Below, in pieces: positions 1 to 24,179 of a stretch of DNA of 64,000 nucleotides (position 1 is the stretch's first letter; each line of letters begins with the position of its first letter). The notes under the pieces are model-generated. The model was not told the origin of the DNA. It saw only the letters and a program-made list of their open reading frames with translations, and ran no database searches. Source of the stretch: Salvelinus alpinus (taxonomy: Eukaryota > Chordata > Actinopteri > Salmoniformes > Salmonidae); assembly GCF_045679555.1 (NCBI RefSeq), contig NC_092122.1, positions 14,003,506 to 14,067,505 on the forward strand, in the 5' to 3' direction. Position numbers and translations under genes: made by a program.

Positions 1-179
1 ACAGACACATTACAGGACTACAGAAGTGAGGGTTACTTTGGAGAACTATGGAAAGAGATTGCAGAGCACTGCAAAATAAGTGTACAAACAGTGGGTAAAA
101 GTCAGCCTAAAACAAGCTTAAGATTTCGCGACTCATTGATGATGAGCACTGTAGGACAGAAAAATTGTGGCCAAAGTGA
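1..179. other. Window start, no recognisable gene
   Basis: No host exon is recognised. The stretch precedes the hAT transposase remnant in the same orientation and may be a more decayed part of it, but I cannot align it by eye. Confidence 0.4.
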
Positions 180-395
180 TGTTTTCTGTCACACCAGTCA
201 GCAGTGCTTTTTGCGAGAAGCTTCTCAGCTTTAAAACTGATTAAAACCCACCTTAGGACAACAATGGTTGATGACAGGTTAAGTCACGGCAGAATTCTCA
301 GTGTTGAGTCAAGGAGGGCACGCTCCCTCAACATGGATGAGTTTGTGAAACATTTTGCCAGTTCTCACCAGAACAGCAGAATTATTCTGTTTTAA
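180..395 (+). pseudogene. hAT-family transposase C-terminal remnant
   Basis: The frame from about 216 reads SFSALKLIKTHLRTTM, then DDRLSHGRILSVESRRARSL, then a stretch ending HQNSRIILF. This matches the C-terminal dimerisation region of hAT transposases of the ZMYM-like type (typically CERSFSALKLIKTHLRS). Just upstream a different frame gives PVSSAFCEK, so the expected CERSFS junction is broken by a small deletion near 214. The usual protein is many hundreds of residues, so only the tail survives, and it is out of frame with its upstream part. It is a dead transposon fragment; no terminal repeat or target duplication is identified. Confidence 0.6.
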
Positions 396-2247
<1,852 letters not shown>

Positions 2248-2290
2248 CCCCCCCCCCCCCCCCCACACACACATACATATAAACACACAG
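2248..2290. repeat. Poly-C run (17) followed by short (CA)n
   Basis: A 17-base C run at 2248-2264 passes directly into ACACACAC and then ATACATATAAACACAC. Confidence 0.95.
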
Positions 2291-3267
2291 AAAAGCTCAG
2301 AAAGAAAACCTGAATGAGGAATGTTGCATAAGGAAATTATTCTTAGTCATTGAACAGAGATGCTAATATGTGTAATGAAATACAGCCACAACATCTATTT
2401 ATTTGGGATGTTGACGCACATACCTTGTTGATCTGATACAGGGCATCCTGTACAATCTGAGTAATCCAGATGAGGCACACTAAACTTTGACGCACAAGTC
2501 AAAATAAACAAAGAGAAAGACGAAACGTGTTGTCTAGTTGCAATATTCCATGTGTAGCAGTAGCTTGCTTGCGTTATAGAACAGTGTAAATATTTTTGAA
2601 CCATGGTCGTATCAGTGTCTATCTTTCAAATGCACTGATAACGTCAAGTCTCTCAATCAATAAAATGGTTCACCTCGTCCACTGCTATAGAGCTCTGCTC
2701 AACAGCATCCTCAGGTGGAATATAAAGGTGAAAACACAATTGAGCAGCGACATCAACGTTCAGACTGACAATTGACAAAGATGAAAAGGATCAACCAATT
2801 AGCACATTCAACCTTTGACATTCTAAAATGTAACTTTTTTAATGAGAGAAAAACACCTCTAAATCGCAAACTCAGTACAGTTACACAAAGTGATGTGTTC
2901 CCACCATATTTGTTGCAAGCAGTTGAATGTCCATCAGATTTGGCCTTTAGGTCAGTGCTGACCACAGAGAGCCACATGACTCAGTGGTGTCGAGGAGCTT
3001 TGGGCCTGGGGATGATGGGAATGGGCCTGCTGCTTACGTGGGATAGAGGAAGTGGGGAGCCTCTTTGACATCAAGCATCCGACCGTCCGACCTGCAGTGT
3101 ATTGGTTGAGTCTGTGGTTGTTTGCTTTCCCATGATTTATCGTGGCATTGCAGTTGACAGAGCAGCATGTCAATGGAAATAAACAGTCAGAGTGGTTTTA
3201 TAGGATTTGTTCATCTGTGTTTTCTGCTGCTGACACCAGAAGCATTTATTGTGTGAAGACTCACAGG
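2291..3267. other. Unannotated intergenic stretch
   Basis: No gene or repeat family is recognised. Confidence 0.4.
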
Positions 3268-3423
3268 CTGCGTTTACACAGCAGCCCAATAAATTAATGC
3301 AAATCCCCACTAATTGGTCTTTTGACCAATCACATCAGCTCTGAAAAAAATATCTGATATGATTGGTCAAATGACCAATTAGTGGAAAAAGATATCAGAA
3401 ACGGGCTGCCTGTGTAAACGCAG
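3268..3423. mobile_element. Foldback MITE with CTGCGTTTACACAG ends
   Basis: The left end CTGCGTTTACACAG is matched by the inverted right end CTGTGTAAACGCAG. Inside, ACTAATTGGTC...GACCAAT on the left is repeated inverted as ATTGGTC...GACCAATTAGT on the right, so the whole 156 bp folds into one long arm with a smaller hairpin (TTGGTCTTTTGACCAA) in each half. There is no coding capacity. I recall very similar elements dispersed in teleosts; the superfamily is not assigned because a clear target duplication is not visible. Confidence 0.75.
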
Positions 3424-5545
3424 TGACTTTGGGCCTGGGCACTTTGTTTACCACGCTGTTGTATGCGTTAGAACAGAGCACATGACAAGGCAGAATGGAA
3501 GGTTACATTACACAGAGCAGTGGAACAGCCTATATAAATGACAACTCTGTCTGTCTGGAACCAGAGAGAAGAGAGGAAAGTAGAGTCTGCGTCTTGTCAT
3601 ACTCTTACCCTTAAAGGAGGGAAGCGGTCAGGCCATACCCTGGGCAGGGGAGGGCTGAAGATAAATAGCGTCTTGGGAATCTGTATACAGTGGCATGAGT
3701 CATGCGAGCGCCGTGCAGCGCCTACCTATGCCTGACATTTACAGCAGGGAGAGTGGTGTTTACAATGCCGGACGCGGGTGAACAGGCAGGCACCTGGCTT
3801 CTTTTATTGTCAGGGAGAATTCCCACTTCCCCGCTCCAATGACCCAGTGCAGTGTGGATGTGTAGTGATGGTAATGATGGTCTCTGATATTCCCCTCACT
3901 TCTCCTAGACTGACCTCCACTTCGGGTCCTCTTCAACCTGGCTTTGGCTACCCTACTGAAAGTTTTACACAAGATGAATAAATTACATTTGCCATTCCAA
4001 TGTGTTCATATATTTTAAATATATGTGGTGAAAAACATGCAAACAAAAAATGCATTTCAAACCATATTTCTTGTATTTGCTTACAATAAATACATTTTCA
4101 ACACATTTCGATGGGTACATTTCCTGTAGGGTTGGCATGGCTGTGCCAGGCATGCCAGCTTTGAGTCAGCCAATGCCCTCACCAGTCTCCAGTCTATTCA
4201 TAGCACCACCACCGCTCTCCCATTTAGGCACACAGGCCAAGGGGGCCCATATGCAGACATTTTTAAATTCCAGGGGCCTGCTATTCTCATGCAGTGTGTT
4301 GGAGTTGGATGAGAGGAATGAAAAGAGTCCCTCTGTGTTTTAGAGTGACAGTTAAAGTGAATGAGGATGTACAGTATGTGTTTGACTTCTGGGTTATTAT
4401 GTGATGGACTCAGCTTCACAGTCAACACTGTATGTGGTGTGTGAGATGTCTTAAGGGGGTAGGTCTGATTCAGAACCCCGCTCACTGCGGCTCACTGTGC
4501 TCTTTCCATCAGGGCTGCAGCCATGGTTCATGCATGACAAACCCATAGAGTAATCAGCCTACAGATAACTCAGAGGGATGTTCCTCTACCATGTAAGCGT
4601 GCCAATGTCTACACCCCAGACAGAGGAAACGCTGTGCGAGGAGAGGATCCAGGCTGGACATCAAGCAGGACAGATAGACCTGTGTGGTCGTGTTGAGGGT
4701 TGCTGGGGCCCCCCTCGCCGTCTGCATAGGAAAAACGTTAGGGACACAGAATCGTCCTCGATTTCCTGCTTCGCTCAGCGGCCCGCTAAAGCACACAATC
4801 CCTTTGTGTTCACAACTGTCAAGTTCTCCTTACATTGTCCAGGCCACTCCGCGATCTCAAGTTAAACGCTCTCAGATTACTGCTTTGGGTATGGTATTTC
4901 AAGCACAGCATTTGTAGGGTACCGGGGGCCTGCACAATAAACCTCAGCACGGCTTCATAACAGGATAAAAAATGGCATTTTTCATACGTAAAGAGTGTTG
5001 GAGTTGGTTAAGTAAAACCTGCATTGCTAGAAGAGTTAGCTGAGTCTCTACTGTACTGTGTCAGAACAGAAGTGCAGGACTCTGGGAGAGAAGAGTCTGT
5101 AGCCAGTCACCCAGTAAAGCCAGGGAACAGGCATTAAATAAAGACAATACCATATATGTGCATTCCCTCTCCATAGCCTTATGGAAACATATCACCTGGA
5201 GGTGCGACCCCGTGACCTTATCTTGTCACAGCACCCCAAGCATGAGACAATGGCTCGCAGATTTACAGCAAAGGAGTGCACTTTTCGGGTCGAAGTTATA
5301 CTCTCATTTGACCATAATAGGTTGAGGCGAGGTAGAAAAAGTGTTGCTGGTAATTGAAGTTTCCCTGAGCAGAGGGAGAGAGAGGGCTGCCAAGCCCTGG
5401 GTGCTGGGGGTGAGGGGGCGAGAGGGGTTCTTTGGAGTTTTGTGAGGAATACAGTAGTACGGTTGCCATGGAGACAGGGAAGCACTCTTCAGGGCCAGCT
5501 TATGAAGAAGAAAAGCGACGTTGCAGCGAGGGCAGTGAATACAGC
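3424..5545. other. Unannotated intergenic stretch
   Basis: No gene is recognised. Several short open frames of 60-124 codons occur on both strands, overlap each other, and show no family motif. Confidence 0.4.
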
Positions 5546-5596
5546 GCCTGCCTGCCTGCCTGTCTGCCTGCCTGCCTGTCTGCCTGCCTGTCTGCC
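5546..5596. repeat. (CCTG/TCTG)n tetranucleotide repeat
   Basis: About twelve tetranucleotide units alternate irregularly between CCTG and TCTG. Confidence 0.95.
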
Positions 5597-5959
5597 AAGG
5601 GAAATAACGATTAGAGCCACAGGTCTTACCTTTCATATCTCTGTCTGTGGCTCCATGAATAGGCACTGTCATTCCCACTCTTCACCCTACATCCTGCTCT
5701 TAAAAAAGTCACATGCATCAACTTTCCCAGTTTCATCATAATGACTTGTTCCACTGCGTAAAAGGCAGGCCGTCCAAGGTTAGGTTATGATTAGTCAGAC
5801 AAAAGAGGAAAATGACAGTTGATGTATCAGCGACATGACCAGGCCACCCTCCTCTAGCTGTGGGCATGTTGGCTAGTTTAGTTGACGCACACAGCTATCC
5901 AAACCATATATTTTCCCATAATGCCTAGCCTTAAAACTTTACCCCAATGCCCTTAACCC

Positions 5960-6560
5960 CTTTAGGTCTAAGCCCTTAGAGCGCAATATCTACTAAGCTA
6001 ATATATGGAATTGTTTTAAGGACCCCTGCAGGTATAAAAAAAGATATACCTATATTTGATAAAACATTGAATTTGACATTTACTGCTATAGCCCATAGAA
6101 ACGCATTGAATAACACATGTGTACATGGCAAACAGACAGTGTCTGTCCTATTTCTGAGAAATATAAGAACTTTGTGAGAGTCTCCCTTTTCTATATTGGT
6201 GACATATTATTTTGTAGCTCCAATGGTTCAGTCTGGACAACTTGTTCTGTGAGAAGATCTCTTGGAAATGAGGATGTCCGCGACAGAGAGTTCAGACAAC
6301 TGACGTAAAGCTTGTGGATGTCGTAGAGCGAAACAACCGTTGTGTTAGTGAGTCTCATTTTTCGATGGTGGTGACACTAGTTTGTAGCTCAAACATTTCG
6401 GGTTTTACACATGATTTCGTGATGATTTTCTTGTCTGGATCCTGTCATGCATAGAAAAAGACCGCTTTCACAAACCCACGTTATGGAATAGGCTCAAACT
6501 CTATATTGGTGGAAAGAAGGGATTGAGCTGCAGCCACAACAAGAAACAGTAAGTCTTTAG
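5960..6560. repeat. Probable dispersed repeat with diverged internal duplication
   Basis: A segment at about 6170-6230 (GAGTCTCCCTTTTCTATATTGG, then GTGACATATTATTTTGTAGCTC) is repeated in diverged form at about 6345-6400 (GAGTCTCATTTTTCGATGG, then GTGACACTAGTTTGTAGCTC). A weaker third echo, CTCTATATTGGTGG, lies at about 6500. It resembles a repeat I recall from salmonid genomes, but no terminal repeats or coding motifs are identified. The flanking bases 5597-5959 and 6561-7299 hold nothing recognised. Confidence 0.45.
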
Positions 6561-7297
6561 CATAAACACACGGGGAGCTATTCAATATTCAAAATGACAT
6601 CACTGTGTGACGCACAGGTCTGTCAATCTGACATAATAGTAGTCTACTTATAGGCTACTGTATGCATCCACAATTTATAAGTGGAATCATATTGCTACAT
6701 AATCTAAACACTTTTCCTGCTTGTCCATAGAAACATTGCTCGAGCTTCTCAGTGTCAGTTGTGTACATGGTGATAGGCTATCACGTGTTACACAACATCC
6801 CAGGGACTAACACATCTCTGAGTGACAGTTATTTACAGTATGTTTGGCTGCCTCCAGCCTCTTTCTTAGAAGCACCAGCCCCAGGGGTGCATAGCGGTGA
6901 GCCACTGAAGGGGGGATTTCCTCACCCTTTACCACAGTATAAACTTACCCTGGAGGGCAACCAAAATGGCCGTCACTCCATCTCCACCTCTTACCGTTGT
7001 GCCATGGCAGCGGTAAATATTGATGTCTGCTGCTGTGTGTGACAGCTCAGGTCGGTAAAATGTGTCCTGGTATTAAACCCTCGTTTGGACTTGAGCCTCT
7101 TCCATTAATTTGGCTATTTTAGCAGGCATCGGCTGCATAGCGGCGGGCCTTGCAGACAGCTGTCCTCTGGCCCACTGGGGTGGGAGGCATTGTCCCCTGT
7201 CCTGTACACAGGACCAGATGCTCATCATTAGACAGAGCATTAGGTTCCAGGAAGAGACAGAGACTCGCACACACTGCTTTCACACACTGCTTTTTCA

Positions 7298-7299
<2 letters not shown>

Positions 7300-7391
<92 letters not shown>
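7300..7391. repeat. (GA)n microsatellite, about 92 bp
   Basis: An uninterrupted GA tract followed by a short GTGTGTATGTGTGTATG run. Confidence 0.98.
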
Positions 7392-7393
<2 letters not shown>

Positions 7394-7583
7394 TGTATGT
7401 GTGTGTATGCGTGGTTAATGTCACCACTGTCGTTCACTGCCTGTGAATCGGATTGGCTTTTTAGCTTTCTAATGTCGGGAAAATTGTGTCCAAGACCAAA
7501 ATCTTAAAGAGGATGTTATGGTTAATTAACAGGGTAATGTTTAACTGCCATTTGTAAACATCTAGATGTTTGAGAAAAGGCAC

Positions 7584-8179
7584 GTAGGGGAGAGTGGGGT
7601 AAGTTGAGCGAAAGAGTTAAGTTGAGACACTTGTTTCTAGGAAACCATACACAAAATGAATAATTTGACCAAATATTTAGGAAGTCCTCATTCCATGGAG
7701 TCTGTGAAGGAAGAAACCACAAGGAAAAAGTGGAAAGTAGGTTAAGTCCAAAAAAACGATTTTCACAAAGTCAAATAAATGTATTGTGTTATAGGTTTCA
7801 TGATGCTTGTATCTAAACAAAAGTAGATTGTTTTAAACATCAGTTGGGGTCTCTATAAGCTTCAAAATGAGGTCCTAAACCTAGCATGAAAGTGCATCCT
7901 TGTAGCTATGTGAGCTAATATAGTCAAAATGTTTACCTTGAGGTAAGTTGAGCCAATGACCACCATACCCCACCATGTCAGTTTAATGCATAATATGCAT
8001 AATATTTTGCAATGTGTCATGCATATGAATTCAAGATAGTACATTTTTATTGTTGAGCTAATTGAAATGTTTTCTTCCCAGGCGTAATGCAAGGCATTAT
8101 CGTTGGAATATGAGATGACAACAGGGTCTGGCCTATGTTAAAATTGTTTAAAAAATAAACTTACCCCACTCTCCCCTAC
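7584..8179. mobile_element. 596-bp non-autonomous DNA transposon with perfect 22-bp inverted ends
   Basis: The left end GTAGGGGAGAGTGGGGTAAG is repeated exactly inverted at the right end (CTTACCCCACTCTCCCCTAC), 22 bases in all with no mismatch. If the TA inside each end is the target duplication, the element proper starts GGGGAGAG and would fit a TA-targeting family; this is inference. The motif TAAGTTGAG recurs at the left end (about 7609 and 7619) and at about 7943, like subterminal transposase-binding repeats. The interior is AT-rich with no transposase frame. Confidence 0.75.
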
Positions 8180-8514
8180 TGTAATATTGAGTTAAAAGCT
8201 AGCGCGATGTAACGACCATGACATTAAGGTGATATCCAATGTGTTCCGTTCACATAAACTACATTTCTTCATCCCACTTTCTCGTAAAGCGCCATTATGT
8301 ATTTTAGAATGGGTTATTGTTTATAGAGTGGCTGGATTATTCAAAGGTTCTGTCTTAAAGCTATACTTGAAACATTGAGAACATTGAGTTGACCTGGCAA
8401 TAGAGCAAAGCATAATGGGAAAGTAACTAAACTTGCCAACGCAGTAGTCATTCCCTCACTGTCTCTCTGTCACATTCACTCATTCTCTCTCTGCTCTCTC
8501 TCTGCTCTCTCTCT
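8180..8514. other. Unannotated intergenic stretch
   Basis: Nothing is recognised; it becomes CT-rich toward the right edge. Confidence 0.4.
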
Positions 8515-8881
<367 letters not shown>

Positions 8882-10321
8882 TCCTTTGTCATCCTTTTGT
8901 GGTTCTGGTAAGGGTTCATGCAAGAAGCAGAGTGTGGAGGGTGTGTGGGGGCCATCAGCAGCGTTCGGGTCAGGGCAGGGAGGGCCACCACAGCACAGTC
9001 CCTCTCCAGTCCGTCGCTGTCTATCTGATGGGCTCTGGGACAGTGGCTGCAGCCTGGACAACATCTGCTGGACCTGGGAGGAAATACAATGATGAATACT
9101 GCTGCCAGAACCATGGAGGTGGTTCTGGCACCTGCACATGCACATGCACAGTGTGATTTACTGTCTGCTCCTCTGCATAATGTACAGCGTTTTTGTGTTT
9201 ATATTTCGGTGCATGTCTGCGTGTCTATAGGATAGGTGTCTCCGATCCACGAGGCCTGCAATGTATGCCATTTTCTGTCCTCACCATAGCTAATCAATGA
9301 CATCAATGACATCATCAACGATATAGCTCCCAAACCAAAAAAGAACTCCAGCAGGACTGAGGCCCTTTAGGACTTAGGTTGTACACCCCTGAAATAAGCA
9401 GCCTGGCGGAGTGTCTCTGTGTAACCGTACAGCATGTCTTTGTATCGTCACTGTGTGTGTCTGTGTCCCAGTACAGTCAGTGTCTGTGCTCCTGGCTCCC
9501 CAGGAGAAGAGAGGATGGGGCCGGGAAGCTGTGTGCTGCTGCTGCTGCTGGGAAAGTGGGCCAGCACAGCGCTCACAAGGCCTCCACAGGAGCACTCCTT
9601 AAAAGGCCAGAATGAATGATGTCGTTGTGGACTCTCTTCTTTTCATTTTTTTCTTTCCTTCTTAAAGAGGAGAGAAGCCTAGCAGCAGGCTTTGTGAAAC
9701 TCGTCGTGCACATCAGATACACACACACAACATCGATGACTTCAGAGGGCTGGAGTACGTAAGCCTCATGTCCATCATATTCTGACTGGTGCACATAGAG
9801 ACCATGGGTTTATTGGACATATTGCTACAGTATGTGTAGTCGTTCAATGGGGCAATGTTTATATTTGTCTTTATTAGATATTGGAAAAGTAGAATAAATC
9901 CCTGAGTAGTATAAAACTGTTATTTCCAGCAATGCAATCTAATTGTCTCCTCCTCTTCCTCACAGTCAAAGGTACGTAGGTCTCCATGATAGGGCATGTT
10001 TAAAGGAGAGAGTGAAGACGAGAGAGGAAGAGAGGGCTGTCCACTTTGATAGAATGTGATATGAACCTGGTTGACAACATGATGCGCAGAGGCAGGGTTC
10101 TCAAGCGTTCTGGACCATTTACAGTCTGCTGAAGGCTCTGGAGAAGGGCGTCATTAATTCAACTGTCATCTGTATGACACCCCTGTTAATGTGCGTGGTT
10201 CAGTCTTGGGGCCACTGAAGATGGCGAGAAAAACAAGATCATGGAGTGAGCCAAGAAATATATGGAAACAATAGCTGGTTCCCCTTCTATGAAAAATAGA
10301 AACATTTCATCAACTACAATG
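8882..10321. other. Unannotated intergenic stretch
   Basis: No host exon or repeat family is recognised. Short overlapping frames near 8886-9156 and 9374-9620 have no family motif. Confidence 0.4.
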
Positions 10322-10323
10322 TA

Positions 10324-11927
<1,604 letters not shown>

Positions 11928-11929
11928 TA

Positions 11930-14362
<2,433 letters not shown>

Positions 14363-14734
14363 ATTTGTAATTTTATTTCACCTTTATTTAACCAGGTAGG
14401 CAAGTTGAGAGTAAGTTCTCATTTACAACTGCGACCTGGCCAAGATAAAGCAAAGCAGTGCGACACAAACAACAACACAGAGTTACACATGGAATAAACA
14501 GCCAATAACACAATAGAAAAAATCTATATACAGTGAGTGCAAATGAAGTAAGATTAGGGAGGTAAAGCAATAAATAGATCGTAGTGGCAAAGTAATTACA
14601 ATTTAGCAATTAAACACTGGAGTGATAGATGTGCAGAAGATGAATGTGCAAGTAGAGGTACTGGGGTGCAAAGGAGCAACAAAAAAAAGAACAATATGGG
14701 GATGAAGTAGTTGGATGGACTATTTACAGATGGA

Positions 14735-15046
14735 CTATGTACAAATGCAATGATCTGTGAGCTGCTCTGTCAGCTGATGCTTGAAGTTAGTGAGGGAGAT
14801 ATAAGTCTCCAGCTTCAGTGATTTTTGCAATTCGTTCCAGTCATAGGCAGCAGAGAACTGGAAGGAAAGGCGGCCAAAGTAGGAATTGGCTTTGGGGGTG
14901 ACCAATGAAATATACCTGCTGGAGCGTATGCTACGGGTGGGTGCAGCTATGGTGACCAGTGAGCTGAGATAAGGCGGGGCTTTACCTAGCAAAGACTTGT
15001 AGATGACCTGGAGCCAGTGGGTTTGGCGACGAATAGGGCCAGCCAA
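14735..15046 (-). pseudogene. LINE ORF C-terminal fragment
   Basis: It reads RRQTHWLQVIYKSLLGKAPPYL, then LVTPKANSYFGRLSFQFSAA and YDWNELQKSLKLETYISLTN, the conserved C-terminal tail of this LINE clade. It lies one frame away from the reverse-transcriptase piece, so at least one frameshift separates them. Confidence 0.8.
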
Positions 15047-15305
15047 CGAGAGTCAACGAGGGCCAGCCAACGAGAGCATACAGGTCGCAGTGGTAGGTAG
15101 TATATGAGGCTTTGGTGACAAAACCGATGGCACTGTGATAGACTGCATCCAATTTGCTGAGTAGAGTGTTGGAGGATATTTTGTAAATGACATCGCCGAA
15201 GTCAAGGATCGGTAGGATAGTCAGTTTTACGAGGGTATGTTTGGCAGCATGAGTGAAGGGGGCTTTATTGCGAAATAGGAAGCCAATTCTAGATTTAATT
15301 TTGGA

Positions 15306-15689
15306 TTAGAGATGCTTGATGTGAGTCTGGAAGGAGAGTTTACAGTCTAACCAGACACCTAGGTATTTGTAGTTGTCCACATTTTCTAAGTCAGATCCGC
15401 CCGGAGTAGTGATGCTGGACGGGTGGGTAGGTGTGAGCAGCGATCGGTTGAAGAGCATGCATTTAGTTTTGCTTGCGTTTAAGAGCAGTTGGAGGCCACG
15501 GAAGGAGAGTTGTATGGCATTGAAGCTCGTCTGGAAGTTAGTTAACACAGTGTCCAAAGAAGGGCCAGAAGTATACAGAATTGTGTCGTCTGCGTAGAGG
15601 TGGATCAGAGAATCACCAGCAGCAAGAGCGACATTGATGTATACAGAGAAAAGAGTCGGCCCGAGAATTGAACCCTGTGGCACCCCCAT
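15306..15689 (-). pseudogene. LINE reverse transcriptase fragment with intact YADD
   Basis: The 127-codon piece contains [10 protein letters not shown] (residues 2-11) and the catalytic YADDT box (residues 32-36, near 15583-15597), followed by [11 protein letters not shown] and YKYLGVWLD. These are motifs of the palm and thumb of non-LTR reverse transcriptases. The N-terminal fingers region upstream is degraded and the frame ends with a stop at 15306, while the family continues into the C-terminal fragment in another frame. Confidence 0.9.
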
Positions 15690-16043
15690 AGAGACTGCCA
15701 GAGGTCCGGATGTGTATATTGGTTCCTAACTTCCCTGAAGTTGCATATTGCAGGGGCTATTCGATGCTAACGCAGTACGCCACAGGATGTTTTTATGCTG
15801 GTCAAGTGCAGTCAGGTCTGGAGTGAACCAAGGGCTATCTATATCTGTTCCTGGTTCTACATTTTTTGAACGGGGCATGCATATTTAAAATGGTGAGGAA
15901 AGCACTTTTAAAGAATGACCAGGCATCCTCTACTGAAGGAATGAGGTCAATATCCTTCCAGGTCGATTAGAAAGGCCTGCTCACTGAAGTGTTTTAGGGA
16001 GCGTTTAACAGTGATGAGGGGTGGTCGTTTGACAGCAGAGCCA

Positions 16044-16298
16044 TTACGGACACAGGCAGTGATCACTGAGATTCTGGTTGAAGACAGCAGAGGTGTATTT
16101 AGAGGGTAGGTTGGTCAGGATGATATCTATGAGGGTGCCCATGTTTAAGGATTTGGGGTTGTACCTGGTAGGTTCATTGATCATTTGTGTGAGATTGAGG
16201 GCATCTAGCTTAGATTGTTGGACGGCCAGGGTGTTAAGCATGTCCCAGTTTACGTCACCTAGCAGCACGAGCTCTGAAGATAGATGGGGGGCAATCAA
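16044..16298 (-). pseudogene. LINE AP-endonuclease domain fragment
   Basis: The frame reads LVLLGDVNWDML, then LNLTQMINEPTRYNP, then TLIDIILTN and SDHC. GDxNWD, the TLIDxxLTN segment and the final SDH are the hallmarks of the APE-type endonuclease that nicks target DNA in LINE retrotransposition. The frame is the same as the reverse transcriptase downstream, but stops separate them. Confidence 0.85.
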
Positions 16299-17149
16299 TT
16301 CACATATGGTGTCCAGGGCACAGATGGGGGCAGAAGGTGGTCTATAACAAGCAGCAACGGTGAGAGACTTCTTTCTGGAAAGGTGGATTTTAGAAGTAGA
16401 AAATCGAATTGTTTGAGCACAGACCTGGATTGTATGACAGAACTCTGCAGGCTATCTCTGTAGTAGATTGCAACTCCGCCCCCTGTGGCAGTTAGGGTTA
16501 GGGTTAGTTTCTGGGTTTTTGGTGGCCTTCCTGAGCCAGGATTCAGACACGGCTAGGACATCCGGGTTGGCAGAGTGTGCTTAAGCAGTGAATAAAACAA
16601 ACCTAGGGAGGAGGCTTCTGATGTTAACATGCATGAAACCAAGGCTTTTACGGTTACAGAAGTCAACAAATGAGAGCGTCTGGGGGCTACAGGGTCTAGG
16701 TTAACCTCTACATCACCAGAGGAACAGAGGAGGAGTAGGATAAGGTTCTTAAGGCTATAAGAACTGATTGTCTAGTGCGTTCGGAACAGAGAGTAAAGGA
16801 GCAGGTTTCTGGGCACGGAAGAATAGATTCAAGGCATAACAGACAAGGGTATGGTAGGATGTGAATACAGTGGAGGTAAACCTAGGCATTGAGTGACGAT
16901 GAGAGAGGTTTTGTCTCTAGAGACATCATTTAAACCAGGTGAGGTCACCGCATGTGTGGGAGGTGAAACAAAAGGGCGAGCTAAGGCATATTGAGTAGGG
17001 CTGGAGGCTCTACAGTGAAATAAGACAATAATCACTAACCCAAACAGCAATGGACAAGGCATATTGACATTAGGGAGAGGCATGCGTAGCCGAGTGATCA
17101 TAGGGAGCAGTGGGTAGCTAGGTGAGCTGGAGGCACAGCGATTCAGACA

Positions 17150-17605
17150 GCTAGCGGGCCGGGGCTAGCAGGCTAGCAGAAGGGCCTTAGGGGGACGTCG
17201 CAATGGAAGAGTCTGTTGTAGCCCCCTCGGACGGTTACATCGGCAGACCAGTCGTGATGGATTGGCAGGGCTCTGTGTAGGCATTAAAAGGGTCCAGGCC
17301 AATTGGCAAAATAGGTATTGTAGCCCAAGAAATTGGCTGATGGACCTCTTCAGCTAACAGTCCGGTATGCTCTAGACAGCTAGTGGGCCGTGGCTAGCAG
17401 GCTAGCAGATGGGCCTTCAGGGGACATCGTGACGGAGGAGCCTGTTGAAACCCCCTCGGGCGGATTGCGTCGGTAGACCAGTCGTGATGGATCGGCGGGG
17501 CTCCGTGTCAGCAGTAAAATGGGTCCATGCCAATTGGCAAAATAAGTATTGTAGCCCAAGGAGTGGCTGATGGACCTCTTCAGCTAGCCGGGAGATGGGC
17601 CTAGC
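17150..17605 (-). repeat. Two tandem 229-bp units in the LINE 5' region
   Basis: GCTAGCGGGCCGGGGCTAGC at 17150 recurs as GCTAGTGGGCCGTGGCTAGC at 17379. Each unit continues through GACCAGTCGTGATGGAT and CCAATTGGCAAAATA to GGCTGATGGACCTCTTCAGC. The period is 229 bases with visible substitutions. CAGTCCGGTATGCTCT follows the first unit and occurs again near 17755. Tandem 5' units of this sort are known as promoter monomers in other LINEs; that role here is inference. Confidence 0.85.
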
Positions 17606-17960
17606 ACGAGGTTAGTTCCAGGCTAACTGGTGCTTGCTTCGGGGCATAGACGTTAGCCAGGGGTAGCCACTCGGATAGCAGCTAGCTAGCTGCGATGATC
17701 CAGGTGAAAAGATTCAGAGCTTGCGGTAGGAATCCGGAGATGTGGAGAAAAAGCAGTCCGGTATGCTCTGGGTTGAATCGCGCTGTGCAGACTGGCAGGA
17801 GCTGACCGTGCTAAGGTTAGCTGATGACCGCTAGCAGTGCCCAACTGACTACTAGCTAGTAGCTAGTTAGCTGGCTCGCTTCTGTTGGAGGTCCAGATTC
17901 TAAAGTATAGAAAATAGCAGATCCATACCAATAGATTGTATATTGGCAGCCATTTTGTTT

Positions 17961-24179
<6,219 letters not shown>

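Larger units (their letters stand above)
14363..17960 (-). mobile_element. RSg-1/L2-like LINE, nearly full length, inactivated
   Basis: Read on the minus strand, a GC-rich 5' region with two tandem copies (17150-17600) is followed by endonuclease (16298-16044), reverse transcriptase (15689-15306) and C-terminal (15046-14735) fragments. A 3' tail then ends GGTTAAATAAAGGTGAAATA. That tail resembles the 3' end of the HpaI SINE, as expected if the LINE supplies its retrotransposition machinery. The open frames are broken between the fragments, so it is not active. The exact 5' limit is uncertain; I place it near the CCATTTTG stretch at about 17950. Confidence 0.85.

Noticed and set aside
16491..16507. 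Telomere-like GTTAGGGTTAGGGTTAG
   Set aside because: Only two to three units, lying inside LINE sequence; not an interstitial telomere array.
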